Shown one piece after another: positions 9,036 to 18,763 of a stretch of 64,000 nucleotides of DNA (its first letter is position 1; each line of letters begins with the position of its first letter). The stretch covers positions 1 through 64,000 of the forward strand of contig JAPHRK010000005.1 of the NCBI GenBank assembly GCA_026196105.1, in the 5' to 3' direction. The stretch comes from Rhodospirillales bacterium. GTDB lineage: Bacteria > Pseudomonadota > Alphaproteobacteria > Rhodospirillales > JAPHRK01. Below the pieces are notes generated by a model that saw only the letters and a list, made by a program, of their open reading frames with translations, was not told the origin of the DNA and did no database searches. The translations under genes and the position numbers were made by a program.

Positions 9036-9452
9036 GTGAAAAAAATCTATGCTATAGCCATTTCCATGATGCAAATGGGGAAAATAATCGCCGCTTTTTG
9101 TTTGGCACTCTTTATGTCCTTTTCGGCTTTGGCTGAAGACAAAGCCTTTGTCTCGGGATTTGAAGATTTGCCTCTCATGGCTGGCCTGGAAATGGCCGAT
9201 GAAGGGAATTTGGAATTCGAAACCCCTCAGGGGAGAATTGTCGAATCCTACGCCCATGGCCCCATTTCAAAATCAGAAATCCTCTCTTTTTACAAAACCG
9301 TCCTGCCCCAACTAGGATGGATGGAGAAGACTCAAGGCGTTTTTCAAAGAGAAGGGGAGATTCTCAAACTTGAGTTTCCCACAGAAATTCCAGATAAGAG
9401 CAACCAAGATAAGACGGTCACCGTCCACTTTGCCTTATCACCTTATAAATAG
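9036..9452 (+). CDS. Putative secreted/periplasmic protein
   Basis: 138 residues from GTG 9036, with AAGAG just upstream. A signal peptide is visible (hydrophobic AAFCLALFMSFSALA, likely cleavage after ALA before EDK at about residue 33). The mature part contains LMAGLEMADEGNLEFETPQGRI and a FYKTVLPQLGWMEK segment, seen in small proteins that sit between mutM and the crotonase gene in related alphaproteobacteria as far as I recall. An ATG at 9066 is an alternative start that would still keep the signal peptide. It lies 9 bp after mutM, so it is likely co-transcribed. Function unknown. Confidence 0.7.
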   Translation: MKKIYAIAISMMQMGKIIAAFCLALFMSFSALAEDKAFVSGFEDLPLMAGLEMADEGNLEFETPQGRIVESYAHGPISKSEILSFYKTVLPQLGWMEKTQGVFQREGEILKLEFPTEIPDKSNQDKTVTVHFALSPYK

Positions 9453-9494
9453 TTCCAACCAGTTAAATTAAATATCCGAGGGAGTAACCTTAAG

Positions 9495-10271
9495 ATGGCT
9501 TACGAAAACATCATTTCCGAGAAAAAGGGCCGCGTTGGTCTTGTCACATTAAACCGCCCTAAAGCGATGAACGCTTTAAACCCGGACCTGATGCTTGAGC
9601 TCAAAGCTGCTCTTATTGACTTTGATGCTGATGATGAAATTGGGGCTATCATTTTGACAGGTAGCAACAAAGCTTTTGCCGCAGGCGCTGATATTAAAGC
9701 CATGCAGAACAAAACCTTCATGGAAGCTTTCATGGGTGATTTCATTACCGACAACTGGGAGCAACTCCGTTTGTGCCGCAAGCCCGTTATTGCCGCTGTT
9801 GCAGGATATGCCCTTGGTGGCGGCTGTGAAGTAGCCATGATGTGTGACTTTATCTTAGCTGCTGACAATGCCAAGTTCGGTCAACCTGAAATCAAATTGG
9901 GAATCATCCCTGGTGCTGGTGGTACTCAACGCCTCACCCGTTATGTCGGCAAATCAAAAGCCATGGAAATGGTCCTAACAGGCCGGATGATGGATGCTGA
10001 AGAAGCTGAGCGTGCTGGGCTTGTGAGCCGTATAGTTCCAGTTGATGATCTACTTGATGATGCTATTGATACCGCTGAAGAGATTGCTAAGCTTTCACGT
10101 CCTTCTGTGATGATGGCAAAAGAATGTGTTAACCGTTCTTATGAAGTCACCCTCAACGAAGGTGTCTTGTTTGAACGTAGAGCTTTTCACTCCTTATTTG
10201 GTACCGATGACCAAAAAGAAGGTATGTCAGCGTTTGCTGAGAAGCGCTCGCCGAATTTTGAGAATAAATAA
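9495..10271 (+). CDS. Enoyl-CoA hydratase (crotonase family)
   Basis: 258 residues. Hydrates 2-enoyl-CoA to 3-hydroxyacyl-CoA in fatty-acid beta-oxidation. The oxyanion-hole segments [11 protein letters not shown] (about 60-70) and [14 protein letters not shown] (105-118) and both catalytic glutamates, E112 and E132 (in [20 protein letters not shown]), are present, matching the mitochondrial ECHS1/short-chain type exactly in spacing. A GAGGGAG-type ribosome binding site precedes the ATG. It sits between mutM and rpsT, a common alphaproteobacterial arrangement. Confidence 0.93.
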   Translation: MAYENIISEKKGRVGLVTLNRPKAMNALNPDLMLELKAALIDFDADDEIGAIILTGSNKAFAAGADIKAMQNKTFMEAFMGDFITDNWEQLRLCRKPVIAAVAGYALGGGCEVAMMCDFILAADNAKFGQPEIKLGIIPGAGGTQRLTRYVGKSKAMEMVLTGRMMDAEEAERAGLVSRIVPVDDLLDDAIDTAEEIAKLSRPSVMMAKECVNRSYEVTLNEGVLFERRAFHSLFGTDDQKEGMSAFAEKRSPNFENK

Positions 10272-10383
10272 TTGAATAAAAGGCGGAGTTATTGCGTTTC
10301 GGGCGCTTGACGACAGAGTTTAAGCGCTATATAACCCCGCCTTCCGAATTTAGAAATTAGATTGAACGTAGGTTCTTAGAGTT

Positions 10384-10647
10384 ATGGCCCATCACAAGTC
10401 TGCTAAAAAACGTATTCGTCGTAATGACCGTCGCGCTGAAATTAACGGCGCGCGCATGAGCCGCATTCGTACATTTGTTAAAAACGTTGAGCTGGCAATC
10501 GCATCAGGCGATCAGCCAAAAGCCCAAGAAGCTTTAAAAGCTGCTCAGCCAGAAATGATGCGTGGCGTTAGCCGGGGTGTTGTTAAACAAAACACCATGT
10601 CCCGGAAAATTTCCCGCCTCTCTGCACGTATTAAGGCAATCGCTTAA
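10384..10647 (+). CDS. rpsT: 30S ribosomal protein S20
   Basis: 87 residues, basic, three-helix S20 protein that binds 16S rRNA in the body of the 30S subunit. The N-terminus [21 protein letters not shown], the [19 protein letters not shown]-terminus and the length are characteristic. A hairpin with a T-run follows 31 bp downstream, so it is probably a single-gene unit or the end of the crotonase transcript. Confidence 0.97.
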   Translation: MAHHKSAKKRIRRNDRRAEINGARMSRIRTFVKNVELAIASGDQPKAQEALKAAQPEMMRGVSRGVVKQNTMSRKISRLSARIKAIA

Positions 10648-10678
10648 ACACGTAAGCGATTCGCCTGAAATTTAAAAA

Positions 10679-10712
10679 GTCGCCTCGGGGTTTTCCGGTG
10701 GGCGGCTTTTTT
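10679..10712 (+). terminator. Rho-independent terminator of rpsT
   Basis: GTCGCC (10679-10684) can pair with GGCGGC (10701-10706, one G-T wobble) around a GC-rich inner segment, followed directly by six T residues (10707-10712). Its position 31 bp after the rpsT stop fits an intrinsic terminator. Confidence 0.75.
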
Positions 10713-10819
10713 GCGTCTTTATTCCAAAAGCTCTAAAGACTAATGAAATCCCTCAAAACACAAAGGCGTGATTCAAAAGGCGTCTTCTAGAGTCAAGAAG
10801 TTTATTTTGCATTTTCGTG

Positions 10820-10836
10820 ATTCAATCTGATTGAAT
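10820..10836. promoter_or_regulatory. Palindromic site upstream of dnaA
   Basis: ATTCAATC-T-GATTGAAT is a perfect inverted repeat with 8-bp arms and a single-base centre, 420 bp before the dnaA start. The shape suits a dimeric regulator. Which protein binds it, if any, cannot be said. Confidence 0.4.
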
Positions 10837-11255
10837 GCATCCTTTCTCGAGGCTAAAGTGTCTTTGGTTTTGACCGGGGGAGAACGGCAAAAAGCCAACA
10901 GTTGAAGACGAAGTCTTAAGAAGGTGTGACGCATATGATAGCGCTCGCAAGCAGGTTTTTTTTGGCAACCTTAAACTGGGAAGGTTGAGGCGTCAGAAAA
11001 TATATGTGTTAACCAATTTTTGTACTTATTTGTACTTAGAAGAACTAAACGACGTCAAAAATGACGCGGAAGTAACTACATTTTGCTCTTTATATAAAGG
11101 CTCCCGTTTTAGGTGTTTTATTCTCCTTCTATCAAACGGGTGTTTGATTTTAACTTACTGGAAGTGGTCAATTAAGGCGGCTTTCTAATGTTTATTTTTT
11201 TATTCGGCTCATCCAACTTCGTTGGGTTTGAGTCACGGGGAATAATTGGATTCTA

Positions 11256-12719
11256 ATGGGATACCAACACGACATATCTTCCGTCGATGGGGCCGTTGAA
11301 GAGCAATGGGGTCGCATCTGTGAAAAAATGAAGAGCGAAATCGGAGATGCCGCTTTTAAAAGCTGGCTCAAACCAATGTCTATCAAAGATATTGTCGATG
11401 GCTCCTTAAAAATTTCTGTACCAACACGTTTTATGCGCGATTGGGTCATGACCCATTATGCCGAGCGATTGCAGAGTCTGTGGAATCGGGAAAATACCGG
11501 GATTAAGTCCTTGGATATTTCCGTTCAGGAAGAACGTAAAAGCCCGACAGCGGCTTTGGCATCAAAAGGCGGTCCTTTTGCGGCTCCTTTGTCCCAGCCT
11601 CGCCCTCAATCTTCTTCCAGAGGATCAAAGTCTGGTATGCCGGAGCTTCGTTCTGCTGCGACAGGCCGTGATTCTCTTTCAGATGAGCGTGCCGAACTCT
11701 GCGCACCTTTGGATACCCGCTATACATTTGACAACTTCGTTGTTGGGAAACCTAACGAGTTTGCTTATGCCGCAGCCAAACGAATCGCAGAAGCAGAAGT
11801 GGTGCAGTTTAATCCCCTCTTCCTTTATGGCGGCGTTGGCTTGGGCAAGACCCATTTGATGCACGCTATTGCCTGGCAGATTCGTTCCGCCAACCCGAAT
11901 CGTTCTGTGGTCTATATGTCAGCAGAAAAATTCATGTATCGCTTTATTCGGGCTTTGCGTGAAAAGAATACAGTGGACTTCAAAGAACAGTTCCGATCTG
12001 TAGACGTTTTGATGATTGATGATGTTCAATTTATCAGCGGGAAAGAATCCACTCAGGAAGAATTTTTCCATACCTTTAACGCTCTTGTTGACCAAGGTCG
12101 CCAGATCGTTATTTCGGCGGATAAATCTCCTTCTGATCTGGAAGGAATGGAAGAGCGCTTGAAATCCAGACTGAATTGTGGCTTGGTGGCTGATATCCAT
12201 GCCACGACCTATGAGCTTCGCTTGGGTATTTTGCAGGCTAAATCTGAACAGATGAACCTGATCATGCCGCAAAAGGTAACAGAATTTCTCGCTCACAAAA
12301 TCACCTCCAATGTTCGTGAGCTTGAAGGTGCCCTAAATCGGGTTGTCGCTCATTCTCAACTAGTGGGCCGTGACATTACGCTAGAAAGCACCCAGGAAGT
12401 TCTCCATGATCTTCTGAGGGCAAATGATCGTCGAGTGACTATTGAGGAGATACAAAAGCGGGTGGCTGAACATTTCAACATCCGGATCTCTGACATGCAC
12501 TCAGCGCGTAGAGCCCGTTCAGTGGCACGTCCTCGTCAGGTGGCTATGTATCTCGCCAAACAACTTACCTCACGCTCTTTACCCGAAATTGGCCGTAAGT
12601 TTGGCGGCCGGGATCACACGACGGTTATGCATGCCGTGAAAAAAGTTGATGAGTTACGTAATGCCGAGCAGTCTTTTGCAGAAGATGTGGAACTCCTTAA
12701 GCGGATGCTTGAGAGCTAA
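11256..12719 (+). CDS. dnaA: DnaA, chromosomal replication initiator
   Basis: 487 residues with the normal four-domain plan: domain I (about 1-90, WGRICEKMKSEIGDAAFKSW), a variable Ser/Pro-rich linker (about 95-150), the AAA+ domain with Walker A GGVGLGKT at 192-199 and Walker B MIDDVQF around D255/D256, and the DNA-binding domain IV with RARSVARPRQVAMYLAKQL and the signature GGRDHTTVMHAVKKV near the C-terminus. It binds DnaA boxes, opens oriC and loads the helicase. It heads the dnaA-dnaN-recF-gyrB cluster but is separated from dnaN by a 346-bp gap that contains a perfect DnaA box, suggesting feedback control. Confidence 0.98.
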   Translation: MGYQHDISSVDGAVEEQWGRICEKMKSEIGDAAFKSWLKPMSIKDIVDGSLKISVPTRFMRDWVMTHYAERLQSLWNRENTGIKSLDISVQEERKSPTAALASKGGPFAAPLSQPRPQSSSRGSKSGMPELRSAATGRDSLSDERAELCAPLDTRYTFDNFVVGKPNEFAYAAAKRIAEAEVVQFNPLFLYGGVGLGKTHLMHAIAWQIRSANPNRSVVYMSAEKFMYRFIRALREKNTVDFKEQFRSVDVLMIDDVQFISGKESTQEEFFHTFNALVDQGRQIVISADKSPSDLEGMEERLKSRLNCGLVADIHATTYELRLGILQAKSEQMNLIMPQKVTEFLAHKITSNVRELEGALNRVVAHSQLVGRDITLESTQEVLHDLLRANDRRVTIEEIQKRVAEHFNIRISDMHSARRARSVARPRQVAMYLAKQLTSRSLPEIGRKFGGRDHTTVMHAVKKVDELRNAEQSFAEDVELLKRMLES

Positions 12720-12735
12720 GTTTGAAAAGAGTTCT

Positions 12736-12826
12736 CTCCCCCTGTTAGGGGGAGTTGGGGTGGATATGGAGAAGATGCATCCTTCGTCCGTTTGTACCCC
12801 TCCTAACCTCCCCTAGAAGGGGAGGG
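12736..12826. repeat. Paired palindromic (REP/BIME-like) repeat
   Basis: Two perfect hairpins, CTCCCCCT-gtt-AGGGGGAG (12736-12754) and CCTCCCCT-aga-AGGGGAGG (12807-12825), lie in inverted, imperfectly complementary flanks (GAGTTGGGGTGG against CCCCTCCTAACC). G/C-rich units of this form are common dispersed intergenic repeats in alphaproteobacteria. Only one copy is in this window, so dispersal is inferred. Confidence 0.5.
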
Positions 12827-12855
12827 ACGGCAACTTTAAGCCCCTCTCAACATAT

Positions 12856-12864
12856 TGTGGATAA
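12856..12864 (-). promoter_or_regulatory. DnaA box upstream of dnaN
   Basis: TGTGGATAA is the exact complement of the consensus box TTATCCACA. It lies 137 bp after dnaA and 200 bp before dnaN, about 50 bp before a plausible dnaN -10 element. A single box is consistent with DnaA-dependent regulation. Confidence 0.5.
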
Positions 12865-13065
12865 ACACCCTAAAAAAGCACAAAAAGGCTTCGGTTTTGG
12901 GTGTGTTCTGTTATACTGAATCTCCTTTTACGAGGGCCGCTATGCGGCCTTTCCTTTATCTGCTGTCAGGACGAGGTTTCTGAGGTGTTAAGGGGGTGAA
13001 AAGGCCAGGGTTTTCCTTGGGATATTTAGTTTTGGGGATAATAACGGCGGATCGAAAATAAGATC

Positions 13066-14184
13066 ATGAAAATTACTATCGAACGGGCGACATTGCTGAA
13101 GTCCTTAGCGCATGTGCAAAGCGTTGTGGAGCGTCGGAATACTATTCCAATTTTATCCAACGTTAAAATTGAAGCCGATGGTGAAACCATTAGCCTTAAT
13201 GCAACGGATATGGATTTGGATATCGTTGAGACGGCAAGTGCTGAAGTTATGACGCCGGGCGTGCTGACGACCCAGGCTCATACTCTCTATGATATTGTAC
13301 GTAAGCTTCCTGATGGCTCCCAAGTTGAGCTGGATTATACCGGTGGTGACGGGCAACTTATTCTTCGTGCGGGGCGCTCTAAGTTTACCTTGGCTTGTTT
13401 GCCAACGGAAGACTTCCCTGTGATGTCTGGTGGCGAGTTTCCAAATACGTTCATGGTTCCCGCTGGTGAGCTGCGCAATCTGATTGATTGCACTCGTTTT
13501 GCTATCTCTACGGAAGAGACCAGATATTATCTCAACGGTATTTATCTCCATGCTGGCGACGTTGGCGGGACTGCTGTGTTGCGCGGTGTTGCAACGGACG
13601 GTCACCGTTTAGCCAGTGTTGATTTGCCTATGCCTGAAGGGGCCTCTGATATTCCAGGCGTAATCGTTCCTCGCAAAGCCGTTGGTGAGCTTCGTAAGTT
13701 GATTGAAGAAACGGGTGATGCAGTAGAAATAAGCCTGTCGGAAACGAAAATTCGCTTTGCTTTTGATGATGCGATTTTAACTTCCAAGCTTATTGATGGC
13801 ACTTTCCCGGATTATCAGCGGGTTATTCCTCAAGGCAACGATAAGATTCTTGAAGTGGATAGCAAAAGCTTGGCCCAGGTGGTCGATCGTGTTTCTGCTA
13901 TTTCTACAGAAAAAACACGTGCGGTTAAGCTTGCTTTGAGCCCCGGCATGTTGGTTCTTTCTGCAAGTAGCCCTGAGAGTGGAACGGCGACGGAAGAAGT
14001 GGAAGTTTCCTACAGTGCTGACGCCATCGAAATTGGTTTTAATTCACGTTACCTGCTCGAAATTCTGCATCAGGTTGAAGGCGATACGGTTCAATTCCAA
14101 TTAGCTGATGGGGCATCCCCCACCTTGGTTCGGGATTCTGCTGATGCCAGCGCGCTTTATGTGCTTATGCCCATGCGCGTTTAA
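13066..14184 (+). CDS. dnaN: DnaN, DNA polymerase III sliding clamp (beta subunit)
   Basis: 372 residues, the usual length for the beta clamp, a dimeric ring that tethers DNA polymerases to DNA. It starts MKITIERATLLKSLAHVQSVVERRNTIPILSN (read in parts), has VATDGHRLA in the second domain and ends with the canonical PMRV. It lies 3 bp before the frame of recF and is part of the replication-repair cluster. Confidence 0.98.
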   Translation: MKITIERATLLKSLAHVQSVVERRNTIPILSNVKIEADGETISLNATDMDLDIVETASAEVMTPGVLTTQAHTLYDIVRKLPDGSQVELDYTGGDGQLILRAGRSKFTLACLPTEDFPVMSGGEFPNTFMVPAGELRNLIDCTRFAISTEETRYYLNGIYLHAGDVGGTAVLRGVATDGHRLASVDLPMPEGASDIPGVIVPRKAVGELRKLIEETGDAVEISLSETKIRFAFDDAILTSKLIDGTFPDYQRVIPQGNDKILEVDSKSLAQVVDRVSAISTEKTRAVKLALSPGMLVLSASSPESGTATEEVEVSYSADAIEIGFNSRYLLEILHQVEGDTVQFQLADGASPTLVRDSADASALYVLMPMRV

Positions 14185-14292
14185 GGGTTGAGGAATCTGA
14201 CAATACTCGCTGAAAAAATGGAACCTTCTTCCGGTTTTTCTCAAGACGGTGCGACTAATGACGCAACGCAGGGGAAGGTATCTGAAAATGCT

Positions 14293-15432
14293 ATGGCGGT
14301 CACTCAGGTTACCTTGAGTGATTTTCGCAGTTATCCCTTTCAGCGGCTGGAGACAGATACTCGTTCTGTGGTTTTCACGGGGCCTAATGGGGCAGGAAAA
14401 ACAAACCTGCTTGAGGCTCTGTCTTTTTTGGTTCCCGGTCGCGGTCTTCGTCGGTCAAAAGTGCAAGATATTAGCCGCCGAAGTCCTGGAGAGCCAGAAG
14501 ATACGCGACGTCCTTGGGGGGTTGCTGCCGTTGCCCAAACACCGGAAGGGACGACGGAGTTAGGCACAGGTCGTGACCCTGGCAACCTTGGCAATGGTCG
14601 CGAACGTCGGTTGGTGAAGGTCAACGGCGAGACGGTTAAAAGCCAGTCAGTGCTGGCAGAACATTTATCCATGGTGTGGCTCACACCGCAAATGGATCGT
14701 TTATTTATTGATGGCGCTTCTGCCCGTCGGCGGTTTTTAGATCGCTTGGTTTATGGTTTTGACCCGGCCCATTCGGGGCGGTTGAGTGCTTGGGATAAAG
14801 CAGCTCGCTCCCGGTTGAAGCTGTTAAAAGAAGGTCAGGCTGATGGAGATTGGCTGAGCGCCCTTGAAACCACCATGGCGGAAAAGGCGATTGCGATTGC
14901 TGCAGCCAGACGGCAAATGGCGGAACGATTGGATGCGGCTTGTCAGGATGCAGATGGGCTGTTCCCTAAGGCGAGTGTTGAGATTGTCGGTCGTATGGAA
15001 GAGATGCTCAATAGTCAGCCCGCTTTAGCTGTTGAAGAGCAATTGAGAACGGCCTTGAATGTTTCTCGTCGTCAAGATGGTGAAACAGGCTCAACTTCTG
15101 AAGGGCCTCAAAAGAGCGATCTTAAGGTTGTTCATTTGACGAAAAAGGTAGAAGCAGAGCAATGCTCTACGGGAGAGCAAAAAGCTTTGTTAATTGCGAT
15201 TGTTCTCGCAGATGCCCGGTTGAGGGCTGCAGAGCGAGGGGCACCGCCGATTTTGTTATTAGATGAAATTGCGGCCCATCTAGACGGACAACGCCGCGAG
15301 GCCTTGTTCGGAGAAATTTTTAGTCTGGGAGCCCAAGCCTGGGTAACTGGAACTGACCACGCGGTCTTTTCTTCTTTGGGAGATAAAGTCCGGTTTTTTA
15401 GTGTTGATAACGGTACTGTTCGGCCCCAGTAG
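14293..15432 (+). CDS. recF: RecF, recombinational repair ATPase
   Basis: About 379 residues from ATG 14293 (MAVTQVTLSDFRSYPF), chosen because RecF proteins begin right at the LxxFRxY strand; the frame is open back to a TTG at 14188. ABC/SMC-like ATPase that acts with RecO and RecR to load RecA at gapped DNA. Walker A GPNGAGKT is at residues 30-37, signature CSTGEQKALL near 295 and Walker B ILLLDEIAAHLD with Asp324. A short insertion rich in Arg/Gly (about 75-110) is longer than in E. coli RecF but common in alphaproteobacteria. Confidence 0.94.
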   Translation: MAVTQVTLSDFRSYPFQRLETDTRSVVFTGPNGAGKTNLLEALSFLVPGRGLRRSKVQDISRRSPGEPEDTRRPWGVAAVAQTPEGTTELGTGRDPGNLGNGRERRLVKVNGETVKSQSVLAEHLSMVWLTPQMDRLFIDGASARRRFLDRLVYGFDPAHSGRLSAWDKAARSRLKLLKEGQADGDWLSALETTMAEKAIAIAAARRQMAERLDAACQDADGLFPKASVEIVGRMEEMLNSQPALAVEEQLRTALNVSRRQDGETGSTSEGPQKSDLKVVHLTKKVEAEQCSTGEQKALLIAIVLADARLRAAERGAPPILLLDEIAAHLDGQRREALFGEIFSLGAQAWVTGTDHAVFSSLGDKVRFFSVDNGTVRPQ

Positions 15433-15439
15433 GGCCTAA

Positions 15440-17899
<2,460 letters not shown>

Positions 17900-17922
17900 G
17901 TTTAAAAAATAAGGACAGCTTC

Positions 17923-18321
17923 ATGAGCCCAGATGAACTTGGTGAGATTATTGATTCTCACTACCAATGGTTAAATATGGATCCTGCAGGTCGGCGAGCG
18001 GTTCTATTTGGAGCTGACCTTAGGGGGGTGGATCTTTCGGGGTTAGATTTAACGGATGTAGATTTCCGCTCGGCTGACTTATCGGATTCAGACCTGTCTG
18101 GGGCCAACCTAACGAGAGCAAACTTTAGTGATGCTACCCTAACTTACGCCAACCTATCCAACGCTAATTTAAGCACCGCGGAGTTTAATGATACGGATCT
18201 GAGGGGGGCTTATCTGCTTGGAGCAAACCTCACTGGGACGGAAGCCTGGCGGTGTAATTTTAAAGGTACGATGATTGAGGCTGAGGCGTTGCATAATTTG
18301 CTCGGTTGCCGCAATCCTTGA
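17923..18321 (+). CDS. Pentapeptide-repeat protein linked to gyrB
   Basis: 132 residues. After a 30-residue helical start (MSPDELGEIIDSHYQWLN), residues about 30-115 are tandem A(D/N)LXX pentapeptides (ADLRG VDLSG LDLTD VDFRS ADLSD ...), predicting a right-handed quadrilateral beta-helix of about four turns. The only break is GTEAWRCNF close to the end. Some proteins of this fold (Qnr, MfpA, McbG) mimic DNA and bind gyrase; most have no known role. The gene is 23 bp behind gyrB on the same strand, with its own AAGGACAG site. Gyrase interaction is inference from context and fold only. Confidence 0.85.
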   Translation: MSPDELGEIIDSHYQWLNMDPAGRRAVLFGADLRGVDLSGLDLTDVDFRSADLSDSDLSGANLTRANFSDATLTYANLSNANLSTAEFNDTDLRGAYLLGANLTGTEAWRCNFKGTMIEAEALHNLLGCRNP

Positions 18322-18763
18322 GGAGAAAAAAATCAACAAAAAAATAAAAAGGACACTTAAATAAAAGTGTCACTTGTGAGACTCAAGAAAGCCTCTTAAG
18401 CCTTTGAAAAAAAGGCTCTTCGCTCTAAACATAAACCAAGTTGTGCACATAGGGCTTTGGGGTCAACAACTAGAAAAAAAGCTGCTAGAAAAAAGTTGAG
18501 GCAATAATTTTTTCTATCTTGACTTAAAAAAATATATATTATTCAAAGAGTTATTGGGGTGCCTATTTTTTAGGCAAATAGAGGAAATCCGCAGACTTCT
18601 GCCGATAAGTCCCTTTAATCGAGGATTATCTACAGACTTATCCACAAGTTTAGTGGATAGTTATTTTAGGGTTGTCTCAGCCCAGTTATTCCCCCCTTAA
18701 AGGCGTAAAATAAGGTAGAAAGACTTTTAACTTCTGGGTAATAGAAAAGACGACTTTCACGTG
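18322..18763. other. AT-rich intergenic region with DnaA boxes: candidate oriC
   Basis: 442 bp with no gene. It has one perfect DnaA box TTATCCACA (18638-18646), a one-mismatch box TTATCTACA 3 bp before it (18626-18634), a weaker TTGTGCACA (18441-18449), a degenerate reverse box AGTGGATAG (18652-18660), and a strongly AT-rich stretch (about 18505-18555, including AAAAAAATATATATTATT) that could unwind. This combination of boxes and an unwinding element is what oriC looks like. Against it, dnaA-gyrB to its left run towards it, and there are only two good boxes. Confidence 0.5.
18626..18646 (+). promoter_or_regulatory. Tandem DnaA boxes
   Basis: TTATCTACA (one mismatch) and TTATCCACA (perfect) lie in the same orientation with start-to-start spacing of 12 bp. 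Close direct spacing is typical of cooperatively bound DnaA sites. Confidence 0.6.

Larger units (their letters stand above)
10648..11255. other. Long intergenic region upstream of dnaA
   Basis: 608 bp with no convincing gene. Besides the rpsT terminator it holds a perfect 17-bp palindrome (10820-10836), a hairpin with 7-bp arms CAACCTT/AAGGTTG (10966-10987), and a CCCGTTTT...AAACGGG inverted pair (about 11103-11140). I found no copy of the DnaA box TTATNCACA. It must carry the dnaA promoter and long leader, but no clear sigma-70 promoter could be picked by eye. Confidence 0.6.
12720..13065. other. dnaA-dnaN intergenic region
   Basis: 346 bp without a gene. It contains a nested palindromic repeat (12736-12826), a perfect DnaA box on the minus strand (12856-12864), an extended -10-like element TGTTATACT (TATACT at 12912-12917), and a short GGCCGC/GCGGCC hairpin followed by a T-rich run (12935-12957). 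These look like a dnaA 3' end/dnaN promoter region with its own control of dnaN. Confidence 0.6.

Noticed and set aside
8847-9257. 136-codon minus-strand frame across mutM and the secreted protein gene
   Set aside because: It would antisense two supported genes and has no recognisable domain.
10985-11188. 67-codon open frame before dnaA
   Set aside because: No good ribosome site, composition rich in Cys, Tyr and Leu with no pattern, and it lies in a leader region with hairpins. Treated as chance.
10648-11255. Replication origin just upstream of dnaA
   Set aside because: No TTATNCACA box or close variant was found in the 608 bp, despite its length and AT content. The region at 18.3-18.76 kb is better supported.
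12912-12957. Small RNA with promoter TATACT and a GC-hairpin terminator in the dnaN leader
   Set aside because: The distance from the -10 to the hairpin leaves a transcript of only about 30 nt, so an attenuator or the dnaA terminator is more likely.
14340-14684. 114-codon minus-strand frame inside recF
   Set aside because: Ser/Arg/Pro-rich antisense shadow of a well-supported gene.
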